DNA of 64,000 bases from Neobacillus cucumis. GTDB taxonomy: Bacteria > Bacillota > Bacilli > Bacillales > Cytobacillaceae. The notes beneath the pieces are model-generated. The model had not been told where the DNA came from. It was given only the letters and a program-made list of their open reading frames with translations, and did no database searches. Position numbers and translations under genes: made by a program. The stretch spans positions 1 to 64,000 of the forward strand of contig NZ_JAFBEX010000021.1 in NCBI RefSeq assembly GCF_016908975.1, given 5' to 3'. Positions 43,614 to 52,692 of this stretch are shown here, piece after piece; position 1 is the first letter of the stretch, and the number at the start of each line of letters is the position of its first letter.

Positions 43614-46600
43614 TCATCCGTTTTGTGTACTATTTGAGTAATTATTCTCAACTAGACCCAATGGTAGCCTAATCTCAACTGTTGTACCTTGATTTTCTTT
43701 GCTATCAAATGTCAGTGTTCCCTTATGTTGTTTGATAATCCTGAAGCAGGTCATCAACCCTAAACCCGTTCCTTTTTCTTTGTTGCTATAGAAAGGCTCT
43801 CCTAGTCTTTTTAATCGTTCTTCGCTAATTCCGACACCATTATCCCTTATCTGAATGATGAGATGATCCTGATTGATAAAAGCTTTGATTCCTATGAAAC
43901 CATTATCCTTTATATCTGTTGCTTCAAAACTATTCTTGCATAGGTTGATTAATACTTGTTTCATTTGATTGGCATCACACATAACCAATGGGAGGTCCTG
44001 TTCTATTTCAATCGAAAAGTTAACATCATTAAGGAGTGTTTCTGATTCTAGTAATGTTTCAATTTCTTTTAACAATAAAGGGATATTTACTAGTTTAGGT
44101 TGGATTTCTTGTGGTTTGGCTAGTGTAAGAAATTCTTTTATTATCTCCTCAACCCTATTAAACTCGGCCAGGATGACGTTAAAGTATTCAGGTTTTACGA
44201 AACCTTCCCGGAATAACTGGATAAACCCTTTTATAGATGTTAGAGGATTTCTGATCTCATGTGCAACTCCTGCGGCCAACTCCCCAACTAACGACAATTT
44301 CTCAGCATTCCTTAGCATTTCTTCCGCTTTTCTTTTCTCTGTAATATCTTTTGATACAACCATAATATGTTCCACTTGGTCATTTTCACCCATGACTGGT
44401 GTTCCTGTACAATCAAATAATTTCCATTCACCATTTGCATGTAACAGCCTAAACTCAGCTTTAACAGGTAATTTAGTCCTGATCACCTCTGCGAATTGAC
44501 GCATGGTAATGTCCACATCCTCAGGATGAATAAGATCTAATGTACTATTTCCTTCAAAATATTCAGATGAATAACCAAGTACGTTTTCGTGTGATGGGGA
44601 TGCATAGATACCTTTCCGATTTAAATCGAATAAAATAATTAAATCGGTCATGTTTTCAGCAATTAGGCGGTATTTCGTTTCACTTTCCAGCAAAGCTTTT
44701 TCAGCCTTCTTTCGATCGGTAATATCGATACATGAGCCAATTACTTCCACCACTTCGCCACCACGTTTAATTGGGCTTAACGCTGCTAGATACGAAATTC
44801 CATTAAGCTCATCTTCATAATTTACATTTTCTTCACCATTCCACGCTCTCTGGTAGTATACTTGCTTTTTCACTGCCATCTCTTCCGGAAGAAAATCCTT
44901 CAACTGTTTTCCTACTACAAGACTCGGAATAAGGCCTAAGCGATACAATAGTTCACCATCACACAAGGTGTGAATAAATTTCCCGTCTATGTTTTTAAAT
45001 TTAAATGTCATACCCTGCTGTAATCGAATCGTTTCATTTAATTCTTTTCTTGCGATGCGTACCAATTCTTCAGACCACATGCGTTCATTAACATCCTGCG
45101 AGATTCCATATTCCTTGACAACGTTTTGAATGTCCATTATCGAATTTTCTAATTCGTTTTCTAAAAGTGGTTTCGTAAATAGATATCCTTGTCCTTCATC
45201 ACAAAGATGTTCCTGTAAAAACACAAGTTGCTCCTTTGTTTCAATTCCCTCTGCAACCACATTTAAATTCAAATTATGGGCCATGGAAATAATGGTTTTA
45301 ATAATCGTTTCATCATTCGGATTATTTTGCAGTCTCCGTACAAAGGACTGATCAATCTTCAAAGTATCCAAAGGAAATTTTTGTAAATCATTTAAAGAAC
45401 TAAAGCCAGTCCCAAAATCATCAATACTAATGCGAACTCCAATCCTTTTAAGCTTTTGTAGGGTTGTAATGGTACGTTCTATATTAGCTGTTATGCTTTC
45501 GGTAATTTCTAATTCCAAATATCGAGGTTCTAGCCTTGTCTCATTTAGGATCCTGGCAACTGTTTCATCTAAATTAGAAAGAGTAAATTGCTTGGCTGAT
45601 AGATTGACAGAAATCGTGGTGTGAAATCCTTTTTGCTGCCACTCTTTATTTTGCTTACAAGCAGTATATAAAGCCCATTCACCAATAGGAATAATTAGTC
45701 CTGTTTCTTCTGCAATTGGAATAAAGGTTCCAGGTGATACCTGGCCCCATTCTGGATGGTTCCAGCGGATTAAGGCTTCTACACCTACAATTTTTCCTGT
45801 TTTCAAACTCACTTTTGGCTGATAGTGAAGGAGTAACTCCCCTTGTTCAACCGCTTTATGAAGATCCATTTCCAATTTCAAGGGATTGATATTATAAGCC
45901 TGATTATATGATGAATAAAACTTAAAATTATTTTTCCCTTCCTTTTTAGCTTGGTACATAGCAAAATCAGCACGCTTAATTAAGGTTTCCACCGTCTTAC
46001 CATCTTCTGGGAAAATACTGATTCCAATGCTCGGAGAAGTATAGATATCATAATTTTGAATCCTAATTGGAGCAGCCACAACATCCATCATTCTCCTGCT
46101 CACCTTTGCAGCCACATCTCGATCAGCATTTTTCAGAATAATAATAAATTCATCTCCACCTTGCCTAAAAACGATGTCTTTATCATTTAAAGATAAGCTA
46201 AGACGTTGGGCTACCTCTTTGAGCAATTCGTCACCTGTATTGTGACCGAGGGTATCATTGACCACTTTAAACCGGTCAAGATCCATAAATAAAACAGCCA
46301 TTTTTTGTTCTCTTTTTGCTGCACTGACCAGTTCGCTTGTTAGACTTGCATTTAATTTATTGCGATTTGGCAAACCTGTTAAATAATCATGATATGCCAT
46401 ATGTTCATTTGCTTTTTCTATTTCCACTTGTTTAGTAATGTTCTGGGCTATCCCAAAAACACCATTAACTCCTTCATTTACGAAAATAGGTACCACTGTC
46501 ACATTTAAATGAATAATCGAACCCTTCCTATCTAATATAGAGGTTCTAAAATTTTGTGCCTCTCCTTTTATGCATCGTGCAAAATGATTTAATACTTCTA

Positions 46601-47225
46601 CTAGTTTTTCAGGGACAATCATTTCCTTAAAATTCATTGGCTTTAATAATTCTTCCTTACGATACCCCGTTGCTTCTTCACAAACACTATTACAGCTAGT
46701 AAAATTACCATCTAAATCAAACGAGTATACACAATTGGTATTATGTTCAAAGAGCGATTTATATCGTTGATCATTTATATCTCTATGTTCTTGGTCTTCC
46801 TTCATTTTAAGCTGTTTTTGTAATTTCAGAGTATTTCTCTTTTGTAAGGTAATGTCACGTACAGAACCGCTTATGGCGATAACCTTTCCTGCTTCATCTA
46901 AGATTGAATGAGAAAGTTCTTGCACCCATCGAACTTCACCATCAGAACGAATGATCCGATATTCTACATCTGTTGAATCCCCTAATAATTGCTTACATAG
47001 TGCATTTTCAATGATCCATTTGTCTTCCGGGTAAACCGACTCTAACAATATTGTTGGATTCTTCATAATATAATCTTGTGTATACCCATATATAGAAGCA
47101 ATACCTTTAGAAATCCATAAAGTATCTTCTTGTACGTCTTTATACCAAATCGTTAGCTCCGGGCTATCGAATATTGTATGTATTGTATTTTCTTCGGATA
47201 GGGAAGCAATAGATCTAACATTCAT
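43614..47225 (-). CDS. PAS-GGDEF-EAL-PAS-histidine kinase hybrid
   Basis: A 1203-residue cytoplasmic signalling protein. In order: PAS/PAC (about 15-130), PAS/PAC (about 152-275), GGDEF with an intact RQGGDEF near 354, EAL with GVEALIRW near 482 and the DDFGTGFSSL loop, two further PAS regions (about 740-975), HisKA with GVAHEIRNPLTSIKGFIQL (phospho-His near 988), and HATPase_c (VCDANQMKQVLINLCKNSFEA, DNGVGISEE, GTGLGL). Both c-di-GMP domains look catalytically intact. The kinase part resembles Bacillus sporulation kinases (KinA/KinE type). No membrane helix is visible. Its message carries a c-di-GMP-I riboswitch (47300-47390) and terminator, so expression likely responds to the messenger. 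Confidence 0.92.
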   Translation of the reverse strand: MNVRSIASLSEENTIHTIFDSPELTIWYKDVQEDTLWISKGIASIYGYTQDYIMKNPTILLESVYPEDKWIIENALCKQLLGDSTDVEYRIIRSDGEVRWVQELSHSILDEAGKVIAISGSVRDITLQKRNTLKLQKQLKMKEDQEHRDINDQRYKSLFEHNTNCVYSFDLDGNFTSCNSVCEEATGYRKEELLKPMNFKEMIVPEKLVEVLNHFARCIKGEAQNFRTSILDRKGSIIHLNVTVVPIFVNEGVNGVFGIAQNITKQVEIEKANEHMAYHDYLTGLPNRNKLNASLTSELVSAAKREQKMAVLFMDLDRFKVVNDTLGHNTGDELLKEVAQRLSLSLNDKDIVFRQGGDEFIIILKNADRDVAAKVSRRMMDVVAAPIRIQNYDIYTSPSIGISIFPEDGKTVETLIKRADFAMYQAKKEGKNNFKFYSSYNQAYNINPLKLEMDLHKAVEQGELLLHYQPKVSLKTGKIVGVEALIRWNHPEWGQVSPGTFIPIAEETGLIIPIGEWALYTACKQNKEWQQKGFHTTISVNLSAKQFTLSNLDETVARILNETRLEPRYLELEITESITANIERTITTLQKLKRIGVRISIDDFGTGFSSLNDLQKFPLDTLKIDQSFVRRLQNNPNDETIIKTIISMAHNLNLNVVAEGIETKEQLVFLQEHLCDEGQGYLFTKPLLENELENSIMDIQNVVKEYGISQDVNERMWSEELVRIARKELNETIRLQQGMTFKFKNIDGKFIHTLCDGELLYRLGLIPSLVVGKQLKDFLPEEMAVKKQVYYQRAWNGEENVNYEDELNGISYLAALSPIKRGGEVVEVIGSCIDITDRKKAEKALLESETKYRLIAENMTDLIILFDLNRKGIYASPSHENVLGYSSEYFEGNSTLDLIHPEDVDITMRQFAEVIRTKLPVKAEFRLLHANGEWKLFDCTGTPVMGENDQVEHIMVVSKDITEKRKAEEMLRNAEKLSLVGELAAGVAHEIRNPLTSIKGFIQLFREGFVKPEYFNVILAEFNRVEEIIKEFLTLAKPQEIQPKLVNIPLLLKEIETLLESETLLNDVNFSIEIEQDLPLVMCDANQMKQVLINLCKNSFEATDIKDNGFIGIKAFINQDHLIIQIRDNGVGISEERLKRLGEPFYSNKEKGTGLGLMTCFRIIKQHKGTLTFDSKENQGTTVEIRLPLGLVENNYSNSTQNG

Positions 47226-47250
47226 TTGAATACCCCAATCTTTATATATT

Positions 47251-47282
47251 AAAAAAATAAGACTATTCCCTTTAGAATAGCC
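47251..47282 (-). terminator. Riboswitch expression-platform terminator
   Basis: On the minus strand GGCTATTC-TAAAG-GGAATAGTC is followed by TTATTTTTTT. It lies between the c-di-GMP aptamer and the kinase start, 26 bases before the ATG. Confidence 0.82.
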
Positions 47283-47299
47283 GATGAGATTTTATCATT

Positions 47300-47390
47300 A
47301 TTCGGTAACCCGGCAATCATAGTTATGGTTATAACCTTAAATCCGTTCTTTGCGCCCTCACCTTACAGTAAGTTTGCCTTTAACTAACTT
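47300..47390 (-). promoter_or_regulatory. c-di-GMP-I (GEMM-I) riboswitch aptamer
   Basis: On the minus strand the conserved elements come in order: AAAGGCAAAC, a stem CTTACT/GGTGAG closed by the GNRA loop GTAA, GGGCGCAAAG, GGATTTAAGG (tetraloop-receptor side), and TTGCCGGGTTACCGAA. These match the GEMM-I consensus (GGCAAACC, GACGCAAAGC, CTAAGG, GCCGGGTTACCG). The aptamer is upstream of a GGDEF/EAL gene and followed by a terminator. Confidence 0.85.
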
Positions 47391-47706
47391 TGTTGTACTT
47401 TTGCAGGATTTTCTGAAACTATTATACTATAATTGATTATAAAATAAACTATTAATGAGGGATATTGGAAAATTTATACTATATTCAAATTTACAAAATT
47501 CTTTACATGCCATTCCCACCAATAGGTTAAATTCTCAGGTATTATTACCCTTCCATATCTCTATGAAACCTTTGAAACGACTCTTCTTCAACAAAATGTA
47601 TTTGTTTGGGAATTTTTCGCACCTTTCATTTATAATAAATCTTGAACTCTTTGTTACCTATACCTAATATTCATTTAAAATTATCATTTACGACAGAGGT
47701 GCCACA
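47391..47706. other. Spacer with divergent promoters
   Basis: Holds promoters of the riboswitch transcript and of the MazG gene. The 70-codon plus-strand frame at 47455 has no ribosome site and is not supported. Confidence 0.4.
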
Positions 47707-48090
47707 ATGAAGGAAATGCAGAAGTTTTTAAAAAAATATCATGAGGAAATGAATTGGGAAATTAATAATGAAAGTTATGAGAAATCACGAGCTTCCCTAT
47801 TGAACAACTATATGCTCCTAACAACTGAGGTAGCTGAAGTCGCAGAAGAACTTAGAAAAGCATTTAATTCTACCAATAGTCATATTTTAAAAGGAATGAA
47901 TGAAAGTAAAGCTTTTGATTTAGCGAAGGAAAATGCAAAGGAAGATTTAGGAAAGGAATTTGCGGATTGCTTAGCCTATATTATTAAATTTGCCAATTAC
48001 TTTGAAATTGATTTGGAAGAAAGCTTTTACAAAAAGATGGATGAGGTCAAAAACCGCAAAAATAGGGATGTAAGTTTGTCTAGAAAATAA
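47707..48090 (+). CDS. MazG-like NTP pyrophosphohydrolase
   Basis: A 127-residue all-helical MazG-type enzyme. The metal-binding motif is split as usual: LTTEVAEVAEELRKAF (ExxEE) near residue 40, and EFADCLAYIIKFANYFEID (ExxD) near 83. It hydrolyses non-canonical or excess NTPs to NMP and pyrophosphate. GAGGTGCCACA precedes the ATG. It stands between the riboswitch and a good terminator, transcribed alone. It is intact, unlike the MazG-type gene at 23876. Confidence 0.88.
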   Translation: MKEMQKFLKKYHEEMNWEINNESYEKSRASLLNNYMLLTTEVAEVAEELRKAFNSTNSHILKGMNESKAFDLAKENAKEDLGKEFADCLAYIIKFANYFEIDLEESFYKKMDEVKNRKNRDVSLSRK

Positions 48091-48096
48091 AATAAA

Positions 48097-48143
48097 AAAG
48101 GGATAAACCTCAAGTAAAGTATGTTTAGGTCTATCCCTAATAT
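48097..48143 (+). terminator. Rho-independent terminator
   Basis: AGGGATAAACCT / AGGTCTATCCCT hairpin directly after the MazG gene. Confidence 0.78.
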
Positions 48144-48170
48144 TTGAAAAAACATCCCTTTAAAGGATTT

Positions 48171-48272
48171 ATTCATTTATTATCTTTATTGCCGTATTTA
48201 ATTCGTCAACCACCCTGTCACACTAATAGTCAAATTCCTCATCCAATCTTTGTATTTCAGGATGAGCTAATG
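48171..48272 (-). pseudogene. Stray 3' end of an epimerase gene
   Basis: Reads LAHPEIQRLDEEFDY, a stop, then CDRVVDELNTAIKII, matching the last 35 residues of the epimerase at 55465 (LAHPELQKTDEEFDHWCDRV...). The rest of the gene is missing. Confidence 0.75.
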
Positions 48273-48377
48273 ATTTACGGATACACTTCTAAACAGTATT
48301 AGTTGAAATACTGTATTTTTGATTTAACTTCATTTATCAATTGAAAAAGCTCACTTCTTATATCATTTAAATAAGCA

Positions 48378-48410
48378 GAGACAGAGGAAGTATCATACTC
48401 CCTCTGTTAG
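48378..48410. terminator. Hairpin after the protease-nuclease gene
   Basis: ACAGAGG / CCTCTGT stem 20 bases past the stop; T-run weak. Probable terminator. Confidence 0.45.
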
Positions 48411-48428
48411 TTTATGATTAAACATTAT

Positions 48429-50207
48429 TTACAAAAGTATATCTTTAGAGTTATTAATAACGCGACCTGCTGCAGTAGTTTCAATTCGTTCCAATGGATC
48501 GTGATTCCTTAGGTTTCCAAAGTCAAGGCCAGTTAAGTTTTCAATAGTTGAAACTTTTACTTGGTATGTTTTAAATTCTCCATAAGCAAATTCCAAATTA
48601 TCGATTAAATTTTTTTGAGTTTGCAAATAGGCAGTCGCAGATAGTTCCCCATTTGCCTGAACAAGAACAGCAACTTTCCAAAATTCTGCAGGTATTTTAA
48701 CGTTTCGATAGATTATATCGTCACCCCGAAATACTGGTCCTGTAAACACGGTAACTTTCAAATTAAATTTATCAGCATTTTCTAAGATATAATCTTCTAA
48801 ATCCAACCATGTCTTCTGATTTAAATCCTTATGTTGTGGAGAAGAATTCGTATAGTGAAATGTATCCTTATTTGCCTCATTGGCATTATCTCCCCAAACA
48901 GGATCTCTTCTGCGTACAAGATGACCTCTATCAATATCATTATTCTCGTAAAGTTCTGGCCCGCACTGATATTTTTCTTCAATACGTGGATCAAACGTCC
49001 ATTTATTTTCACGACCAATGTTCACTAGCTTGTTTCCATCAATGTTAACTACAGTATAGTAGGCTAGACGCCTAGACTTACTCATAACGATTGAAAAATG
49101 TGTATAGTTTAACACAGTGTCACCGTTCTTCTGTGTAACTATGTCTCCTTTAAGGTCGGAACGAAATGTTGGATGAGGAACTTCATAGTTGTTTCCAAGA
49201 AATTTAGTATCATAACCAGTCGAAATTTCATCATGCGATTCTTCATTTTTTGTATCAATTTCTTCCCTGTTATGAACAATGCCATCAATTAACGCTTTCT
49301 TTTCATCACTTAAAATTTCACTCTGCTCCATAACAAATTTTAAAATACTACTAATTCTGATAGACTCATTGGATATGTAATTAGTAGTATCATTCGGATC
49401 CGGAACACCTGCATGATGCAGGCCAACAACTATCCATTGATCGTTAAAAACGGGGGAACCGGAAGATCCCGGCTGCGTATCTGTTGAGTAATGAATATAA
49501 TCATCAAATATATCAATAATTTTATTTTCTCTAAAGGCTACAGCTTTTGGAGCGCCTGATGGATGTTGAATAATGGATACATATTCACCAAGTAAAACCT
49601 TCCCTTTTTGAGGAAGTAATGGTAAGAATCCAAAATCACTGGATTTCGAACCATCTGCTGAGATCTCTTCAATAGCTACTAAAGTAAAATCTAACTTCTG
49701 GTCTGTAATAAATAGAATATTAGGTTTAAAGCGGAAGCTTTTAATCGGACGTTCCCTTTGATCAAGATCCATTTCATAGTTAAATTGTGCAACACTAAAA
49801 AGCGCAGAATCCTCGTTTTCTAATACATGATTATTTGTTAGTAATAGATTGGAAGAAACAAGAAAACCAGTGCCGTATCCAAGAATTCGACCAATTCTAT
49901 CACGTACCTCAATTCTACAGACTGGCTTCGCTGCTTTAAGCCCTGCTTCAAAATAAGAAATTGGAAATAAATCATTCTCCCCAAATATCCTTTCAAAAGC
50001 TAGTCCATCACGAGGGTTTATTATTTTCTTTCGAGCAGAAATTCTCTCTGGTGTATCAATTTCCGATGGATTCTTGTTATTTTGGTTATCATCCATTCGT
50101 TCTCGCTCGTTTGAACGTTCAATGTAACGCTTTAGTGCTAGTTGTTCTTGCTGAATAGATACAAGGTTCTGATTAAATCTTTGAAAATCATTAAATTGAA
50201 TAGACAT
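48429..50207 (-). CDS. Trypsin-like protease fused to a DRGH (NUC1-type) nuclease
   Basis: A 592-residue two-domain protein without signal peptide. Residues 1-60 are a coiled-coil-like head. The serine protease domain (about 95-300) shows His127 in LLLTNNHVL, Asp173 in DQKLDFTLVAI and Ser249 in QPGSSGSPVF. The C-terminal DNA/RNA non-specific endonuclease (about 345-575) shows DRGHLVRRRD (His429) and FHYTNSSPQHKDLNQKTW. Both active sites look complete. A fused protease and nuclease inside the cell suggests a latent toxic effector, perhaps released by self-cleavage. A LexA-box promoter lies 300 bases upstream with no other good gene between. AGGAGGCAAAAT sets the ATG. Confidence 0.9.
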   Translation of the reverse strand: MSIQFNDFQRFNQNLVSIQQEQLALKRYIERSNERERMDDNQNNKNPSEIDTPERISARKKIINPRDGLAFERIFGENDLFPISYFEAGLKAAKPVCRIEVRDRIGRILGYGTGFLVSSNLLLTNNHVLENEDSALFSVAQFNYEMDLDQRERPIKSFRFKPNILFITDQKLDFTLVAIEEISADGSKSSDFGFLPLLPQKGKVLLGEYVSIIQHPSGAPKAVAFRENKIIDIFDDYIHYSTDTQPGSSGSPVFNDQWIVVGLHHAGVPDPNDTTNYISNESIRISSILKFVMEQSEILSDEKKALIDGIVHNREEIDTKNEESHDEISTGYDTKFLGNNYEVPHPTFRSDLKGDIVTQKNGDTVLNYTHFSIVMSKSRRLAYYTVVNIDGNKLVNIGRENKWTFDPRIEEKYQCGPELYENNDIDRGHLVRRRDPVWGDNANEANKDTFHYTNSSPQHKDLNQKTWLDLEDYILENADKFNLKVTVFTGPVFRGDDIIYRNVKIPAEFWKVAVLVQANGELSATAYLQTQKNLIDNLEFAYGEFKTYQVKVSTIENLTGLDFGNLRNHDPLERIETTAAGRVINNSKDILL

Positions 50208-50500
50208 ATTTTGCCTCCTAAAATATTATAAAAATCCTTGTGAATATTCACTTTCAAAGAGAGTTTTTCAGTGTTGCCATTTAACGTTAACCTGCTTACT
50301 GCATTAGAAACGGAGGTAACCTTTAGTCTCTGTTTTATGTCTTCATGTTGTTTTGGTTTTCAAATCACTACCATAAACGGCTTAGGCTGCTGCTCCTAAT
50401 ACTTCCAATAATCCCGCTCCATCTTCGGCATTACAATGGTGAACTGTCTCTTCATAACGCCTCGAAAGCCATTCGCGTTTATCTCCTCGTTTCTTTATAC
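50208..50500 (-). other. Long leader with a GC-richer coding-like block
   Basis: The 5' leader of the protease-nuclease transcript. On the minus strand 50396-50499 reads DKREWLSRRYEETVHHCNAE in one frame, ending at a TAA, but without a start codon. Tiny overlapping frames (MAFEAL, then one beginning MKRQFTIVMPKMERDYW) share a GAGGAG site. It may be a decayed SOS gene or a regulatory leader. Confidence 0.4.
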
Positions 50501-50504
50501 CCTT

Positions 50505-50532
50505 ATTATACACGAACAAATGTTCTATTCAA
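50505..50532 (-). promoter_or_regulatory. LexA box inside a sigma-A-like promoter
   Basis: TTGAAT (50532-50527), a 16-base spacer and TATAAT (50510-50505). The spacer holds GAAC-N4-GTTC (50514-50525). The 14-base window CGAACAAATGTTCT agrees with the Bacillus LexA consensus CGAACRNRYGTTYC at 13 positions. The promoter points toward the protease-nuclease gene, with a terminator just upstream of it. Confidence 0.82.
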
Positions 50533-50572
50533 ATACTTTCAAGAGGATATTTGAAATACATCCACTAAAAAT

Positions 50573-50600
50573 AACCAGAAGCCTAATTAGGCTTCCGGTT
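50573..50600 (-). terminator. Rho-independent terminator
   Basis: AACCAGAAGCCTAATTAGGC pairs on itself to a near-perfect 28-base hairpin directly after the 65-residue gene. It isolates the LexA-box promoter from upstream transcription. Confidence 0.8.
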
Positions 50601-50602
50601 TA

Positions 50603-50800
50603 TCATTTATAATTAGTTTTTAATGAAACGGCTATTGGATCTTTTTCCATACAGAATTCTACTAATGATATTTTTCCTTCATGTTCTAATTGATGCGCCA
50701 GAAAAATGATTTCTTCTGCTTCTTCTTTAGATGAAATGGGAGATAATCGTACATTGCCATTGTTCAGGACAATTTGGTTAAATAAATCATACTTATTCAA
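50603..50800 (-). CDS. Small hypothetical protein (65 aa)
   Basis: A 65-residue soluble, acidic protein: MNKYDLFNQIVLNNGNVRLS, then SKEEAEEIIFLAHQLEHEGKISLVEFCMEK. No cysteine pair, metal motif or membrane span. GAGGGGCTGATAATTTGA precedes the ATG and a strong terminator follows, which supports it as a real gene. Not recognised. Confidence 0.6.
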   Translation of the reverse strand: MNKYDLFNQIVLNNGNVRLSPISSKEEAEEIIFLAHQLEHEGKISLVEFCMEKDPIAVSLKTNYK

Positions 50801-51000
50801 ATTATCAGCCCCTCATTAAAGTAATTACTTTTTAATTACCCAATGAACGATTGAATCAAACAAAAAAGACCCCCCTTATAAATTTGTATCATTATAAATG
50901 TCTGCTTTCCCTTTAACTTAAGTTTCTTTTATAGAGATATTTTCGTTTCCATTTATTCTCATGGATTTTCCTGTTTTTACCCTTCATATCTCGAGAAATT

Positions 51001-52692
51001 TTATTCCCTGCTCTTTAATTTATATACCCGTGCTTCATAAGCACGGAAGGTTATTTCGTGCAAATCCTCTTTCTCCACATGGTAATTTGAAAGTAACAGC
51101 TCCGCTGAAAGACTGCTCAATTCTTCGGGCAATCTAAATACAGGCGTTCGATCAAAGAAATTCATGATGATCAAAAACTCTTCTTCTTCATATTTGCGTG
51201 TATAGACGTAGAGATCCGGGTCAAGAGGCAACAAAAGCTTATATTCTCCGTACACTAACCCCTCATGCTTTTTCCTCAAATCAATGAGCTTTCGGTAATA
51301 ATGATAGATCGAATTTTCATCCTTCAGCGCTTCTTGGACATTGACTTCCTGATAATTAGCATTTACCTTTATCCAAGGCGTCCCCGTCGTAAATCCTGCG
51401 GCATGGGAATCATCCCACTGCATGGGAGTACGCGAATTATCCCGGCTTTTTTTCCAAATCGCCTCCATAATCGTATCAATTGGAGTTCCAGACTCAACAG
51501 CCTGTTGGTAATAGTTAAGCGTCTCAATATCCCGATACTCATGAATCGATTGGAATTGAGGATTTGTCATCCCAATTTCCTCTCCTTGATAGATATATGG
51601 CGTTCCTTCTAAGGTCAATAGGAAGGTCGCTAACATTTTCGCAGATTCTTTTCTATATTTACCATCATTACCAAAGCGGGAAACTGAGCGAGGCTGGTCA
51701 TGATTACAAAGATAATTGGCATTCCACCCTTTTTCGTGAAGGACTGTCTGCCATTTACTCATAATGTTTTTTAAATCGAGCAAATTCCAGGGCGTCAGCT
51801 CCCATTTACCGGTTCCTCCTGTTGCAGAATCCAGCAGCATATGCTCGAATTGGAACACCATATTCAGTTCATGCCGTTCGTTACCAATATAGTTTAACGC
51901 CTGCTCAGGGCCGAGCCCGGAGGTTTCGCCCACAGTCATGATGTCATACTTATACAATACTTTATCATTCAGATCTCGAAGCAGCGTATGTACCTTTTCT
52001 AGGTTGGAAAATAATGAGTAGGCCCTCACATAGGGGAGGTTGTTTGGATTAGGAGCATCTGGAAGATTTTCAGCTTTGACTATGTGAGCAATGGCATCCA
52101 TACGGAATCCGTCAACACCCTTATCCAGCCACCAGCGTACCATCTCCTCCACATCCCGGATGACATTTTCATTTTCCCAATTTAGGTCTGGCTGATTTTT
52201 CGTATACAGGTGCAGATAGTACTCTTCTGTCGTTTCATCATATTCCCAAACCGATCCGCTAAAATAGGATTCCCAATTATTTGGCGGCCCGCCGTTTTTC
52301 CCTTTTCTCCAGATATAATAATCCCGTTTAGGATTATCAAGAGAAGAACGAGATTCAATAAACCATGGATGCTCGTCCGATGTATGGTTAATTACCAAAT
52401 CCATAATAATTTTAAGCCCCCGTTCATGAGCTTGTGCAAGCAGTTCATCAAAATCCTCCATCGTACCGAATTGCTTCATAATGGCCCGGTAATCACTGAT
52501 GTCGTAGCCGTTATCGTGATTGGGCGACTGATAAATTGGGCAAATCCAAATTACATCGATACCTAAGTCCTTTAAATAATCAAGTTTTGAAATAATCCCC
52601 TGTAGATCGCCAATACCGTCGCCGTTAGAATCCTTAAAACTCAACGGATAGATTTGGTACACTACACTTTCCTTCCACCATTTCTTTTTCAT
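51001..52692 (-). CDS. malL: Alpha-glucosidase/oligo-1,6-glucosidase (GH13)
   Basis: A 563-residue GH13 enzyme. YQIYPLSFKDSNGDGIGDLQGI is the usual opening; catalytic residues are D199 (GFRMDAIAH), E256 (MTVGETSGL) and D332 (CNHDQPRS). Length and motifs fit Bacillus MalL-like glucosidases that split short malto- or isomalto-oligosaccharides in the cytoplasm. The residue after the nucleophile is Ala200 rather than Val, which from memory is linked to alpha-1,4 rather than alpha-1,6 preference. AGGGGGAATCTCAAACG precedes the ATG. No transporter or regulator is adjacent. Confidence 0.92.
   Translation of the reverse strand: MKKKWWKESVVYQIYPLSFKDSNGDGIGDLQGIISKLDYLKDLGIDVIWICPIYQSPNHDNGYDISDYRAIMKQFGTMEDFDELLAQAHERGLKIIMDLVINHTSDEHPWFIESRSSLDNPKRDYYIWRKGKNGGPPNNWESYFSGSVWEYDETTEEYYLHLYTKNQPDLNWENENVIRDVEEMVRWWLDKGVDGFRMDAIAHIVKAENLPDAPNPNNLPYVRAYSLFSNLEKVHTLLRDLNDKVLYKYDIMTVGETSGLGPEQALNYIGNERHELNMVFQFEHMLLDSATGGTGKWELTPWNLLDLKNIMSKWQTVLHEKGWNANYLCNHDQPRSVSRFGNDGKYRKESAKMLATFLLTLEGTPYIYQGEEIGMTNPQFQSIHEYRDIETLNYYQQAVESGTPIDTIMEAIWKKSRDNSRTPMQWDDSHAAGFTTGTPWIKVNANYQEVNVQEALKDENSIYHYYRKLIDLRKKHEGLVYGEYKLLLPLDPDLYVYTRKYEEEEFLIIMNFFDRTPVFRLPEELSSLSAELLLSNYHVEKEDLHEITFRAYEARVYKLKSRE

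Noticed and set aside
47455..47667. 70-codon plus-strand frame between riboswitch and MazG gene
   Set aside because: No ribosome site and low-complexity AT-rich composition.
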